Shown piece after piece: positions 23,301-36,156 of a stretch of 64,000 nt of DNA. The position numbers and the translations under genes are program-made. Numbering within the stretch: the stretch's first letter is position 1; every line of letters starts with the position of its first letter. This DNA comes from Dinochytrium kinnereticum (lineage: Eukaryota; Chytridiomycota; Chytridiomycetes; Chytridiales; Chytridiaceae): positions 1 to 64,000 of the forward strand of contig JADGJT010000015.1 of the NCBI GenBank assembly GCA_027604005.1, read 5' to 3'. The notes below the pieces were generated by a model, which made no database searches, had not been told where the DNA came from, and saw nothing but the letters and a program-made list of their open reading frames with translations.

Positions 23301-26300
23301 TGTGAAGACGAATTTTAATTTAGAGAGAAAAGATGGGTTGAAGGTTAATGAAGTCACGGTTGAGTTGCTTGCTGTGTCGTTTTATGAGAATTCTTTTGTA
23401 GGTGCAGGTAATAGTTATCTCGCTATTTCGCCCAGACGCATGCTAAGATATAATGACTAAATTTTAAACTCAAGATCTACCCACATCAGTATACTTCAGC
23501 TTTGACTTTTATAACTTCGGTACAACCTTCTCGGAACGCGCCAGTATCTACACCGGACCCCTACCTATCCCCACCAATCATGACCGACCCAACCATATTC
23601 GAAGCTCTTCCGTCCCCACAAACCGGCACTCGCGCAACTGGTCACACTATTCAAACCAATCTTTCAGGTCAAACGTCCCAATCGGCGTCCAACCTGGAGA
23701 TGGAAAGCCAAATGCGGGAGGTGGGAACTTAGAGTGGCCCGGTATTTTATATCTTTTAGATGAGAATGATTGTACTAGGAGTGAGTTTTTCTTGTGGTTT
23801 TCTTGTGTTTTTTTTACTGATAGCTTGTTTTTAGCTGGAAAACCGGGGTGGTCACAAAGTTTTGAGGTTGATGGAGAGCATGATCCGACCCCCGCTTTGA
23901 GTGCGTACCGGAATGACGTCTCTTCGTTTGTTTACTACCTTGGGTTCCATTCTATTGATATCGATCTTTGGGATGGGGACTCAATGCTCTACCTTGGGAC
24001 TGCCTCTCTCGAGCTTCGTCACTGCCTTCGCCAAGGTCAGGGTGGTGTGATGGCAGAATACGATGCTGACATTGTGATAGCTGAGGTGCAGTTATTATTT
24101 TCTTTATTGTAGTTTTCACTAACTAAACTTCATTTCTATCTTAATAGGATTCGGTTAACCTTAACCTCCACCCAGATCGCCAAATAAACGATCCACAAAC
24201 ACGTGTCATAGGAAGACTTCACGTTCGGCTCGTGAACATTGGGAAAAGTTCGTCACATCCACTACGATCCGATGATGCAAGCATGTTAAAAAAAAGGGCG
24301 AATCCATTCGAAAAATCCTCTCTTATCATCCGAGATTTCCGCGCCTTCTCCCTCCCTAAAGGCGAAACACTCGCAAATCCTAAAAGGGTGAGCGAAAAAA
24401 CGAAGTGTCCACTTTCCACCATGAAAATACGTGACCTGACTCCCTCATTGTAAATCTAGATGGTAGAAATCGACACAGAACTTTCTGATCTACTTCGGAT
24501 CACATTTGAAGACCGTCGACAGAAACTTATTGAGGAATCTTCGTCTTCTCGAAAACATGGCGGACTGGTCACCGCAAAAGAATCTTTGCGGAAGCTTGAA
24601 AAGATTGATCAGGTGAAACAATTTTTTCGGGGATGCCCGACTTCGGGGTCGAAGATCGATGGGGAGAGTACAAACTTCTCGTATCAGGTTACGAGGCAGG
24701 ACCGGCAAAGAGATTTGGAGACGATCTCGATATATAGAGAAAGGTAGGGGATTTTCGTTTTAGGAAGGGAGGGAGTAGTCGTTTTTATATTGAAAGCTTC
24801 TAAGAGTGCCTTGGATGCTTCATGATTCTTAAAAATTTAATGTTTGCCTTCTCGTTCTTAGAAAAAAACCCATTCTTATTGAGAATGCCTTGATAAAATA
24901 CATGACAACAACCTATTCTATTCCAGCATCCTATGGTCAAGCTTTCTTTTTCGAGTTTATCTTTACCAACCCGTAAGTTTTTTTTTCTTTTTTTTCCAGC
25001 AATAAATACTTAGACTGTTGAATTATTTGTCTTTTTCCTTTCCCCTCAATAGGTATGAGGAGGAGCATTTATTCGAGATCAATTCGGCAGATAACGAACT
25101 TAGGTATCGTCGCGTGTTTATTATCCTTTTTTTACTCCTTCCAAAATTACCGCATCTGATCTCCACTCACCTCGAACCAATATAGAATGGTCCTATCAAC
25201 AGCAGAATGGAAATACCTTCGACGATTGTACGGCATCAAAGCAGGCATAGAAGAATCTCTTTTCTCAGTCTCGCCAGATGGCACTCCATCCGTCTTTCTT
25301 CAAGGCGGCGAAAATGTCTCTATCCCATTCATTTTTCAAAGCTTTGTTGAGCCGCCTTCACATACGCATAAGTACAACGCTCCTGAGGCCTCCATACCTA
25401 GAGAGGAACTGCAAGGAGGCAATCCAATGTCCAGAATCATAAAGGTCTGCTTTGATTTTTCCCTTAAATCAATAATTCTAAAAGGAGCCTCTGGCTGGTG
25501 ACTTCCAAAACCAGGTCTCCATTTTTAATCAAAAGCAGACCCCAGTCGCCTTACTTAACGTTTGCATCTCAATGACCGACGCCTTTGTTGACCGGACATT
25601 TCGTTTCTTCCGACCCGAAGGAGAGCACTTTAGGCAGCGGATACGCTCTTCCATAGTTTCTGCGGAGGCCGTATCGGGAGAGGTCGATTTCAATCCAATC
25701 TTCGAGGCTTCTACACCGCTCCAGCGGTATATTCGATGTAGCCATCCAGATATTTTATGTACTGTAGATGAAGATGGGGTTAGTATTTAGTTTACTTTGA
25801 TCAATTGGTATTTTCGAATATGGAATCGCTGATTCTTAAAATCAGAGAAACCGACGAGTGAAAGATTTACTAGTAAAATGTAGAACCAGCACCGCGATGG
25901 ACGTTCAGTCTGCATATATTCTTTTTTTCTTTGATCCTTATCTGACTGCGCTCGCGGAGATATGGAGGATAGATATTCATGCAATGAATAGGTACCATTT
26001 CGAAGATGGCACTTCTGATTTCTAAATCCCTTTTTTAAGATTGGACGTGACATGTGTTGTCGGTCAAACAAATGCAGCATCTCTTGTGGTTAGAGGCACA
26101 TCATTCACTCGAACTGTACAAGGATTCTCCAACAAACCACACGAGCTGTCACTCTCATCTCCGGGTCCCTTCTCGCTTGTCGCGAGCGTGTTAAACGAGG
26201 TGAACGTTATGCTTAGGCCTAAACGCATGATTGATAAAAGCTGTATCCTAAACTTCTTTGGTGAGTATTTTTGCATGATTGAACTGGTCATTTTATTTAT

Positions 26301-26724
26301 GATTTTTTCCCCTCCAGATATGGAAAGACGTGTACTGGTGAGCTCCTGGATGGTCGTATCACACTGCGCCTCACCATCCGTCACAAGATCGTACGAAATC
26401 ATCATCCCGAAAGGAAAGGCGGTCAACAAAGTAAATGATTACTCTCTTCCCATGCCTTCACGATATTCTAATACTTCAATACAGAGGGTTTCATATAAAA
26501 ACCCTTACCCGACAAGAAAAACATTCTATCTGCAAACAAACGCTGAGGATGTTCTTCAATTCAGAGAAGGCACAGCTCTGGAGTTAGAAGCTGGGGCATC
26601 GCAGTATATCTCGTTTAGGTTTTTGCCTGTCCCGAACATAATCGCTAAAGAGATACTGGTGTTCTTAAATGATGAAAACGACAAGATAGAAGAGTGTCTC
26701 CGAATCGGCATTAACTACAAATAG
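20334..26724 (+). CDS. NPHP4: Nephrocystin-4 (NPHP4), ciliary transition-zone protein
   Basis: NPHP4 works with NPHP1/NPHP8 at the ciliary transition zone. The open exons follow the family from end to end: LLLQLRVSLFDLETNAFFGRTW near the N terminus, the block around IYIGSPRALMFIGPF, the C2-like YLGFHSIDIDLWDGDSMLYL with LRHCLRQGQ, RLHVRLVNIGK, the MSP-like domains (AFFFEFIFTNPYEEEHLFEI; VDRTFRFFRPEGE; RLDVTCVVGQTNAASLVVRG) and the terminal YKNPYPTRKTFYLQTN to IEECLRIGINYK. Start ATG 20334, since the codon at 20310 in the same frame is GTG. Stop TAG 26722-26724. Many short introns; I did not fix every junction. An unusual run of about 40 Asp/Glu residues (about 20988-21120) separates the first conserved block from the rest. 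With DRC11 it marks a flagellated organism. Confidence 0.93.
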
Positions 26725-26813
26725 CAAACGAAAAAACATGTATTATAGAGTCGAACGCTCTTTCTAATAAAGTAGATGCATATGTAAATAAAGTACGTCT
26801 CATGGTTCAGTTT

Positions 26814-29800
26814 CTAATCACTATCAACGTCACTATCGTCTCGCATTACAGCCGCCTTTGCCGAGTTGGGTCGCTTGTCAGTCGCTGCGATTGTCTCAAT
26901 TAGCTTCCCTAATGTGAACCTCTTAATGTCCTTCTCCTTAACGACAATGTTCCCTTGCCGGCGCTCCTCTTCAAATGTGACAGGAGGCCAGAAGACCTCA
27001 ACAGCTGCGTGCAAAGAGTGGGGAAGCCAGGGCAGGAAAGCTTCTAGCATAAACATACGATTTTCCTGCCTGAAAAAACATTAAGCAATGTGACGAAAAA
27101 AAGGAATGGCAAAGAACGCATACCATTTCGCAAGGAGTGCAGAACGTGATGCAACACCTGATCCAGAAAAGACACCGACAAGCTGCATCACTTTTGCCTG
27201 AGTACGGGCCCAAGATTTCGTCACGACAATAGGTTTTGAGACGAGAAAAGGCTAAACAGAATTTAGACCGAAAATATGCATTAAAATCCTTACCAAGACT
27301 TGGGTGAAGAAGTTTCCTTTCGCAGAGTTGCAATCTTTAGACAAGGGAACATTCCCCTCTAATAACTCCTTCGCAAACCAAACGTACGATTCGCCTCCCT
27401 GAAACGGTACCTCACAGATTGGCAGCTCCCACAATTTTGGCCCATAATTGGGATTGCAAAAGGCTACCATACTATCCTTGCTCTTTGCATAACGAGGCTC
27501 AGGCTGCTCCAAGAATTTCGCATAATGAATCAAAGTCTCTGATCCAGTCTTTCCAATCCATTTTTCTGAAATCAGGGTCACGTTTTTCAAGTAGAGGTTC
27601 GCAGCGGGCTCGTTAACAACAGGCTTTGCAGGGTCGGCTGTGGCTGCACCAGGGGTAAACTTTGTGTTATCAGCGTTTAACCGGTCTTCCTTTTTGACAA
27701 TCTCCTCATAAATGAGCCACTGAGCGGGTGCTTGTCTCTTGTTCAGCGCAGATGAAGCATGAATTCTGAAGGTTTGACCCTTCTCAGCCCACATCGTGGT
27801 GTAAAACGCGCTTGTTTTCTTCGTCTTCTCATTCACAATTCTTGTTCCTTCGAGTTTAGCAATATGGTCGGGAAACCCAGCAACCATGATCTGACGGATT
27901 TTGGCTAATTCTTCTGGAGTCGGGGGAGAAAGAACGGAAACAATTGCTGCGGCAGAAGGATTTTGAGACTTCACGATATCGGTTAACTGGTCCCTTAATC
28001 TACCAACTTCCTCCATTGCCTTTGATCTCAGAAAGTGACTTTCACAGAATTGTTCGGCCGACGATGGTGATTTGAAGTTGGCGACAGAGTAGGCGCCGAT
28101 AGCTCTGAGCACACTGAACGCATCTGATTCTGGGATGTCTCCATCGAAAAGCTACGATAATAAGTATAGGTCCATTCTCAAAAGCAAGCTCACATTCATC
28201 ACTCGATGGAATCCGGATCTTTTTCGGCGCTTATCTTCATCATCATTTTTATCATCTTCGTCCCGCTCGTCATGCAAATCATCCTGCTTTACTAAAATCT
28301 CACCAACAGTAAGCCCGGCCACAATAGCTATCAAATATTCTAAGATCCTCTTCGACTGCGAAGATGCAATCACCAGCCTTAAACACATTAGCAACGATTT
28401 AAGGTACAACGACAGTTACATCTTAGCATATCGAGGCGAAATAGGATACGAAGCAAGTAGATTTCCAAGTTCAGTTATCTTACTCGGCTGACCGTTCTCC
28501 CCCCTTGTAAGTGCGCCTAAATGCATCAGAAGCCGCTCTCCCTTCCTCAGACCATCAGGAGAAGGTGGTGTCGGAAAAGGGAAATTCTGGACGTTTGATA
28601 TTCCCATGGCTTTCATTTGCAGAATAACACCCTCTATCGGGACTCGTAGAATCTCGGGCTTCGAAAAGGTATCAAAGTAGTTGGCAAAGACCGCAGAGCT
28701 GAAGAGGCGGTAGCAGTGACCAGGACCAACACGACCCGCGCGACCCGCGCGCTGGTCCGCTGATGCCTGGGACGTCCATCCAACCTGATAGTTTTGGACT
28801 CCTGTCCGGTTCTCATGACGTCGCTATAAACAAAAACTTATGTTATTGGGTTGCTCTCCATATGAACAGTACCTCTTTAACTTTTCCGCAGTCAACGACA
28901 TATTTTATGCCAGGAATGGTGATACTTGTCTCTGCAATATTTGTAGCGACAATGCAAAGCCGGGAACCAGCGGGAGGGTCTTGAAAAACTCGAAGTTGCG
29001 CAGCCGTCGGCAAAGCAGAGTAAAGAGGAAGAACGTAAAGAGGCATGTCTGACTACTGTTAGTGCACATCACCAAAAAAATTACGGAATACCTTTTACTT
29101 TCTGGGATTCTTCGACCTCCTGCTCTTCTTCCGTCTCACCATCTTGTCCCGCCAGCACATGTACCTCTTCCTCTTCATCGTCCTCTGACTGCATTGCGTC
29201 AAAATCGTCCTCTCCCATCCGGTCCATGTTAGGGAATAAAACATCCTCATCATCCTCATCATCTTCGCCCTCTTCAAAGAACGACGCCCTGCCTCCCTTT
29301 GACTTAGACTCGGTGGTACTATTGGGTATCGCAGGACTCTTTTTATCTTTAAAAGCTTGCTTCAACTGAGAGGTAAGGTACGTAATCTCGGCCTTTCCCG
29401 TGAGAAACACAAGAATACCACCTGGAGGTAACTTTTTGTGAATCTTGCTAACCTTTTTGAATGCCTCTGATACGTAATCTACCTCGGGAGTGACACGATT
29501 GTAATGAACAACGACCTTACTTTAGTCAGTAAAAGCACCGCAAATTGCTAAAATGAAACCTTATATTGGCGGCCGTCGACTTTCACCAATGGTGGCTTCT
29601 TCTCCGAGAACAAGGCGCTATTGTGTGTAAAGTCTTCCACTCGAAGAGTAGCACTCATAATCACAAGCTTCAAAGGTCCGATACCTTCTATGCGACCGGT
29701 ATTTCTTAAAGCCACGATTCGGGTAAGCCAGCCTATAAGAATATCTGTTCCAATGGTTCTCTCGTGGGCTTCATCTATAATGATACAAGAGTATTTCGAA

Positions 29801-31427
29801 AGAAGAAGATCTCTCGAACTTTCATCCATCATTGTATTCTTCTTCGCATTGATCCCAATCGCACCGCTCAATTCTCGAAGCAGAATACCGTCCGTCATGA
29901 ACTTAATTCGCGTCCTGGAGTTCACGGTAGAAGAATCATACCGAATCTGATAGGCCACTTCACCCGATTTTAAATTCATCTCCTGGGCCACACGATTTGC
30001 CATACTCACTGCTGCAACTCGACGTGGCTGAGTTACCCCGACCATCCCTTTGAATTCCGTATGCCTTGGATCTCCGAATCCAGCCTCATAAAGGAACTGG
30101 GGAACTTGCGTAGTTTTTCCTGAACCAGTTTCACCACAAAGAATCACACAGTCGTGTGCTAAAATAGCCTCCATGATCTGTTGTTCCTCACCGACAACAG
30201 GTAATTCGACTCGCTTCAATGTGATCTCCTCACTTCGATTCACGGGAACGAAAAATGCGGGCTTGCGGTTAGCGGTTCCTGGAGGCGTAAGCTGCTGCCC
30301 AGCAGCCTTTGATTTAGCTGGGTGTTTAGGCTCGGTGGTTTTTAAGTTTACGGACGTCGGACCGTTCTTCTTTCTGGGATTTTTCTCTTCCGAAACGGAA
30401 TTCCCAGAAATGCTTGACTCGACACCCTCATTCTTGAGAGGAGACCCTTTATCCTCGGTAGAATCTGAATCGTCCGTCTCATCACTTTCAAAATCCGAAT
30501 CGAAAATACTGGGCTGCTTTGCCTTGGCTTCCTCAACCGGCAAACCACGCCTTTTCTTTGAAAGCGGGGGCTTAGCACTCAATGACGGGGTGCTTTTCGA
30601 CTTCAAACCTGCCCCGAAAGCCCCGAGATGGGGAGGAGCATCACTGCTTTTCAAACCTGCACCAAAAGTGCCTAAATTCGTGTAGCTGGTCTTCAATTCT
30701 CCACCTAATACACCAGGGCTTGCTAAAGAGCTTTCCTGGAGGCTAAGAATGGCAGGTGATGTCGACAGCTGAATCTGACCGTCCTTTCCTTCTTCTTCGC
30801 CCTCGTCCGAAACAGCCACTTCATGCCTATCTACATATAGCCGGACGCTTGAATCAGATTGAGGAATGCCGGCCTTCTCCTCCTTAAAAGCTTGCCGAAG
30901 CCTCTCCTTGGCAGTCATCTTACGGCTAAAGCTTTTACTGGACTGCAGCAGATCGCTCGAGAACGTATCCTGGCTCAACTTTTGAAACAGTTTGACTCTT
31001 TCCTCTTTCTTCAATTGTTTTTCAATAAACTTTTCAAGACGCTTGCGTTTCTTTGACGAAATGGCTTCCTCGAGCTGCCAGACGCTGTCAGTGTTGGGCA
31101 AGGCATCGATGCCTTACCTTCTCCGGATATTCTCCTTTTGACGGATCATGCTCCATGGAACGATCATTTGGCTCGATGAGCGTTGGTATCTCTGTTGAAC
31201 TCCTTCAAGATTTGGTCAGAAGCAAAGTCTCCCTTCAGCCATGCATACTTTTCATAATGATCGTTGTAGCCGTCGGATGAATGCACATGGACATCCATAG
31301 GATCGTCAGTAACCGTTTCCGAGGTGGTATGCAGGTCATGATGCTTTGCCCTCGATGCTTTCTTTGGCCCCGGTCCCTTGGATGATGCCCTTGCTTTCGC
31401 ATTGAAGCGTTCCTTGCGCTTTCCCAT
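26814..31427 (-). CDS. ECM16: DEAH-box RNA helicase DHX37/Ecm16 (Dhr1)
   Basis: Dhr1 releases U3 snoRNA from pre-18S rRNA during small-subunit maturation in the nucleolus. The protein starts [18 protein letters not shown], as in the family, and the basic region [20 protein letters not shown] follows. Walker [21 protein letters not shown] (about 30090-30143), [10 protein letters not shown] (about 29765-29790), [21 protein letters not shown], an acidic insertion ([13 protein letters not shown], about 29230-29290), [29 protein letters not shown], then the ratchet and OB-fold regions. The C terminus is [13 protein letters not shown]. An early intron must run from the donor after HYE (AA|GTATGC, about 31250) to the acceptor CTTGAAG (about 31205) to join [18 protein letters not shown] in frame. 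It pairs functionally with UTP15 at 38-39.6 kb (both act with U3), but they are not adjacent. Confidence 0.93.
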
Positions 31428-32160
31428 TCTGACAACCTCTACCAAAAAAAAAAAAAAAAGGTTGAGGTTGAGACCACAAATTGTGCAACACCCACCTAAG
31501 CAAAGGTGGAGGAAAAGGATGATTGGGAAGTAGGAACAAACAGACGACTCTTTTTAACAGAAAGTCTGCCATATCGATTATCGTGATTTTCTGATATGGA
31601 ATTAGCTTTGAATGTACCAGTCGAACACGTCAGTAATTTCAGATATCATCGGCCAACATGCCCACCAGCTTGCAATCAACTTGAGAGTCAAGCCTGAACT
31701 AGCTGAGGGGGAGAATCAAGACTTCTTCTTTTAATTTTGCATTATCTCTTGCAACTATTGAGTAAACTTATGCAATTCAAAGTGTGGTTACAGTCAACTT
31801 CCTTTAACAAACTACAGATCTTTTTAGGCAGATCAGGAGGCAGCCCTGCACAGTGACTGGCAGTCTCTCCATTCGTCGAAAAGTTCAAGGGAAAGACGCG
31901 TTTTGGAACACGTAGAAGTGGTATTCAAGCGATCTAATGAAATTACTTTCTACGCACGGTTGCTTGCCAATCTTTGTCACAATGCTAATACCGGGTTACT
32001 AAATTGAATAAGCTGCAGGATTAGCAATGAAAGAAAACCAATCGAATTTAGGGGAAGGTGACCCAGACATTTCACCTTGATCTCAGTTTTCACAATGCTT
32101 GTTTTCAGGCAGTATGATTTCAGAGGTCTAACAACGTGGCCCTGAAAGACCTACCGTGCT
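31428..32160. other. Gene-poor spacer upstream of the Fanzor remnant
   Basis: About 730 bp without a supported gene. It begins with an A run (31443-31459) beside the helicase start. The end nearest 32160 may include an upstream exon or the left flank of the Fanzor-like element (an intron-like end TTGTTTTCAG lies near 32100-32109). No clear terminal repeats were found by eye. Confidence 0.4.
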
Positions 32161-34576
32161 ATGGTAAACTCCTCTTGTTCTCATGATGTGTGGCCTGATC
32201 GGGGAGCTCTCAAAAATGCTCTGGATTTAAAAGCTAAGAGCCTCCAAGTCGTTGATGAGTTACATGCTACGACAAAACTTGAGCCTCGTATTCTACGCCA
32301 CTTTCGGATGCGTTTGCGTCAATTATTGCCATATCTGGAATCGGCAAAGACGTGAATAGGTCCAAATTTCATTAAATTCGCCAAACTCGCGGGGTTCATG
32401 TTTTTGAGCATCAACACATTTCATCGTAAATTGCAGGGTTGATCTTTTTATATATCTTCAACAACTTGCCGTTGCTGGCAATAACGATGAAGAGTACAAA
32501 TTTACTTTAGACGAGATCACACTGCGATAAGTCTATCATATCTTACTGGGGATGATCAGGTAGATGCCGCTTGATGCATTGAACTCTTTCAGCACCGAAA
32601 TGGTTTGACAATGTACTGGCCCTAGTTCCTACCTCTCCTGGCCTGATCAGCTGTCAATTTGGTAAGCACGTGGGGATCAAGGAAGTTTTAAACGATGCCA
32701 AGCATAGAGTGGGCAACGCTTTTGCAAAGAGCTGCTCTCAGACCTGGATTTTGCAAAGGAACTGAGAGGAAAGGAGAAAAGGAAAACAGTTTCAAAGATT
32801 CGGTATTCAATCAATTCAACTTCATCTCTCCCTTTCAAAGCCGGAATCATTTCAGAGAGCCTAAAGCCAAAATAGCAGAGTCTATCAGGATGGAGTGGCA
32901 GCGGATTTTCGAGGAGGATTCAGACGACCGATCTATCGGCATAGTCCAGGGATAGGACGGTTTTCTGTTTTGCCCGTTCATGACTAAGATTTATGCCAAT
33001 CATCATGAATGAATAAGCTCGATAGGCTAAAAAGGGATTCGAAAGACTTCATTGAATTTGAGGAGCCGGTAGGCATTTGAAGCTTCATTATCTATCAGTA
33101 GTTACATTACTTTACTAATGAATCCTTTTGAAATGTATTTTAGATAAAGAAAGGTTCTTACAACGGGAGAAAAAAGCTCAGATTATTTAGAGTGCAGTAT
33201 TAAATATTCCAGATAGATTTGCTCCTGTGAGGTCATCCGACATGGTGGAAGGGAGAAGGTATTTTAAGATATGGACGGACTTTTACTCGGTCTCGTGGAG
33301 TCTCTGGAAAAAATGGCCTCCTACTTTCCACTCCAATAGGCAAGGAACTACTTGGACCCGGGTCAGGCCGTTGCCTTCATTGATCGTGGTGTAAACGATC
33401 TCGCACTTAGAATCCTTAGGACCCTTTGCGGTTCACCCATGCCGATCGTAAAGACAAAGAGTAAGCCAGCGAAAAAGAGGAACTGGCCAAAGATCAGGAA
33501 GAAGAATAAGAAGGAGGGCAGCAAAGGATGGATGGTAGTGGATGTCGATGAGGTTAATTGGGTCAAGCCGCTGAGGAAAATGAGAAAAAAGAAGAAGACG
33601 GCAAATGTTGTCCTACGAAAGCGTCCCCTGGAGATCGAGCCCTGACGATTACTTATCATGACGTTGAGACCCATTGGAATTCACAGAGCTACATGAATTC
33701 CAATCGTTGAAAGAGGGGAGCTGCAATTACGAGCCGGTTGGCGGAGGAGAGTACCACGCCAAGACAGACATGGTAGGAGGACGCCGGATACTCTTTACCT
33801 GTACGTTTATACTTTGAAAGTCAATTTTAATTAATGTAATCGGTGAATACATTATTCTATTTAGCTCCAGAACATCATAGAATCTTTCCCCACAAAGACT
33901 ACTGTTGTAACAGAAATTTTATAAGTTTTTAAATACGCAAGCGAGCATTACAATTTATGTTTTATGCCAAAATTCAACTTTCACCAGGATGTGGTCGAAT
34001 ATAGAATGAATTGTCGTTGGTTGCGATTTAAGAAGCGTGGAAAGGAACAAGAAGCTCTCGATGCTGTTTCCCGACGCACATGCCAAGGTGATTCTATTGA
34101 CTGTAGCTCTTCACTTTTTACCTCATAACAATAAAATATGTCGAAAGAAAGTCATGATTGTCCTTGGCGACGGTGGTGCCTTCATCTCCGGCGGTTCTAA
34201 CCTGGTGCGAGATCATGTCCGTGCGCCAACAAAGAAGCTGGAGCGATTCTTGAAGTATCACCATCCCGTGAAAGAGGTGATATTACAAGGCGAGTACCGC
34301 ACATCAAAGATCTGCCCATTTCAGATTAAACGGTGAGCCGACTATGATTGATATTTGAAACCATAGTCTTGTAACATCAAATCATGCACGACCATGTGGA
34401 AATGGGCGCTATCAACATCATGACAGCGTGCGCAGTGAAACCAGTGGAGGGTAGCATCCATTCCGAAATCTCAAGAAGCTCGATGATGCTCCTCAACCCA
34501 CAGCCAGCATTACACCCCAATTATTATTACCCGACGCGGTGGAAATTCTTGGTAAAGCCATATTTGACATCGTAAA
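32161..34576 (+). pseudogene. Decayed Fanzor (eukaryotic TnpB-like, OMEGA) nuclease gene
   Basis: Fanzor proteins are RNA-guided RuvC nucleases of eukaryotic transposable elements, known from chytrids among others. The segments occur in family order: an alpha-helical N part joined over a clean intron (32352-32436), APKWFDNVLALVPTSPGLI (about 32594-32650), TDFYSVSW (about 33276), the RuvC-I-like block NYLDPGQAVAF (about 33346-33378), LRFKKRGKEQEAL (about 34024), then over an intron VMIVLGDGGAFISGG and APTKKLERF, then EYRTSKICPF (about 34293-34322) and finally SCTTMW followed after a frame change by MGAINIM (34402-34422). The RD pair expected before GAINI, which holds the last RuvC aspartate, is missing, as is the second Cys of the first zinc pair. 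Stops and frame changes occur near 32527, 32720, 33340 and 34400. Family call by motif pattern only; I judge it non-functional. Confidence 0.6.
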
Positions 34577-34643
34577 AACCTCCAAATAAACATTTCATAG
34601 TATTGAAAATCATCTCGTGCAACACGAAAACAACTCGCCCACC

Positions 34644-35417
34644 ATGCTGAACATCATGTCTCTGAAGAAGTCAAGGGCCGCAGAGGGCGGCGCCGCAAGG
34701 AAGCCGAAAACGACCGCTGCGCAAATACGGATACAGAAGGGTGCGTGCTGCCACCTTTTCCTTTCTTAGGCAGTGACTGCTGCTGCTGCTGCAACTGACT
34801 GATACCATGCCATCATTTCGACTTTGCAGATCTGGCCGAGGTGAATGACCTTCCGAGGACCATGCAGCTGGTGTTTCCAGACCCAAATGACGTGTTCAAC
34901 TTTGTGCTGACGATTGCTCCGGATGAGGGTATGGTGCATACTTGCATCTTTCCGAAGCATAATCTAGTTTCGCTCCGCAGGCTTCTACCAGCATGGTCTT
35001 TTCCGTTTCAACTTCAAAATCAACCACAACTATCCCCATGAGCCTCCAAAGGTCCTTTGCTCACAAAAGGTTTGATCATTGGATTGATGGCATTGGGAAT
35101 GACCACCGATTTTAGATCTACCACCCCAATATCGATTTGGAAGGGAACGTTTGCTTGAACATTTTGCGAGAGGATTGGAAGCCCGTTTTAAACTTGAACT
35201 CCGTTCTTGTTGGCCTCCAATATCTGTTTTTGGAACCAAATGCCGATGACCCTTTGAACAAAGGTATAATTTACAGAATGCATGCATATATTGACTCTCA
35301 TCAGCTGCGGCGGAAGTCTTGCGCACGAATAGGAAGATATTCGAGTCCAACGTGCACCGATCTATGCGTGGCGGAACCATTGATGGTTTTACCTTTGACA
35401 ATGTGCTCACCAAGTAG
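34644..35417 (+). CDS. UBC12: NEDD8-conjugating enzyme Ubc12 (UBE2M)
   Basis: An E2 that takes NEDD8 from its E1 and loads cullins. The N-terminal extension [16 protein letters not shown] is the family feature that docks the NEDD8 E1. The core has [16 protein letters not shown], the HPN motif in [19 protein letters not shown] with the catalytic Cys in NVCLN, and [14 protein letters not shown]. It ends [19 protein letters not shown], stop 35415-35417. Four introns, each checked for phase (donors after the QKG, DEG, SQK and NKG codons). About 185 aa, normal length. It converges with uL13m, about 120 bp between stops. Confidence 0.96.
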
Positions 35418-35537
35418 AGCTCCCACTGATCCTCGATTGTGATTCACCATAGACCCATCATCCATCATACCACAATAAACCCCCAACACCTTCGCAAACT
35501 GTCAATGATAATAACCGCGAAAATACAGCCCCTTGTT

Positions 35538-36120
35538 TTATCTCTCAGTGGTATCTTCAGATGTGGCTTCGCGTGTAGCCTCCGCCGTTGTGTTCTCATA
35601 GGACTTCATGATATTCTGGGCGTATGGATGGTCTGCATCTGCGAAAATAAATAACCGCTTAAACTGCTGCCGACGAAGATTGTTCTTCGGCATCATTCCG
35701 TAGACGGCCTTCTTTAGAGGCTAAAAGAGATAAAAAAAACAGGTCAATGAGGTCCGACGGCAAGTATGGACAGGACAACTTACCCCTCCAGGATGATTCT
35801 CAACAAACTTGTCGTAAGTCAACGATCGGTCGCCTCCGGGCCATCTTGTGTGCCATCTGTACTCCTTCTGCTCTGCCTTCTTCCCCGTCACTTGAATATG
35901 CCTTGCGTTAATCACCACCACATAGTCTCCACAATCAACTATCGACAAATAAGTTCCGAGGCCAAAGCAAGTCACTGAGCAAACCTGAAGGGTGGAAAAC
36001 GGGCTTGTACTTTCCTCTTAGCGCAATGCTCACCCTCTGAGCAAGACGCCCGAGAATTTGGTTCTTTGCATCAACGATGTGCCAGACCTTTGCAAAGGCG
36101 AGACTCGTCTTCGTACTCAT
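35538..36120 (-). CDS. Mitochondrial large-subunit ribosomal protein uL13m
   Basis: A structural protein of the mitochondrial large ribosomal subunit. Three exons: [20 protein letters not shown] and [18 protein letters not shown] in the first, [20 protein letters not shown] with [10 protein letters not shown] in the second, and [19 protein letters not shown] in the third, all typical of L13. A C-terminal Thr/Glu-rich tail ([17 protein letters not shown]) follows the conserved part, as in yeast MrpL23-type proteins. The start (36120) is 36 bp from the PSMD5-like start on the plus strand. Confidence 0.93.
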
Positions 36121-36156
36121 CGTTTTCGAAAAAAGATAAAAAAAATACTGAACAAG

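Noticed and set aside
31053..31280. Plus-strand frames opposite the DHX37 N terminus
   Set aside because: Antisense shadows of a conserved helicase gene.
34037..34336. Fanzor C-terminal segment as an intact single-exon gene
   Set aside because: The family alignment works better with an intron inside this frame (GTGATT to GAAAGAAAG) and the flanks are frameshifted.
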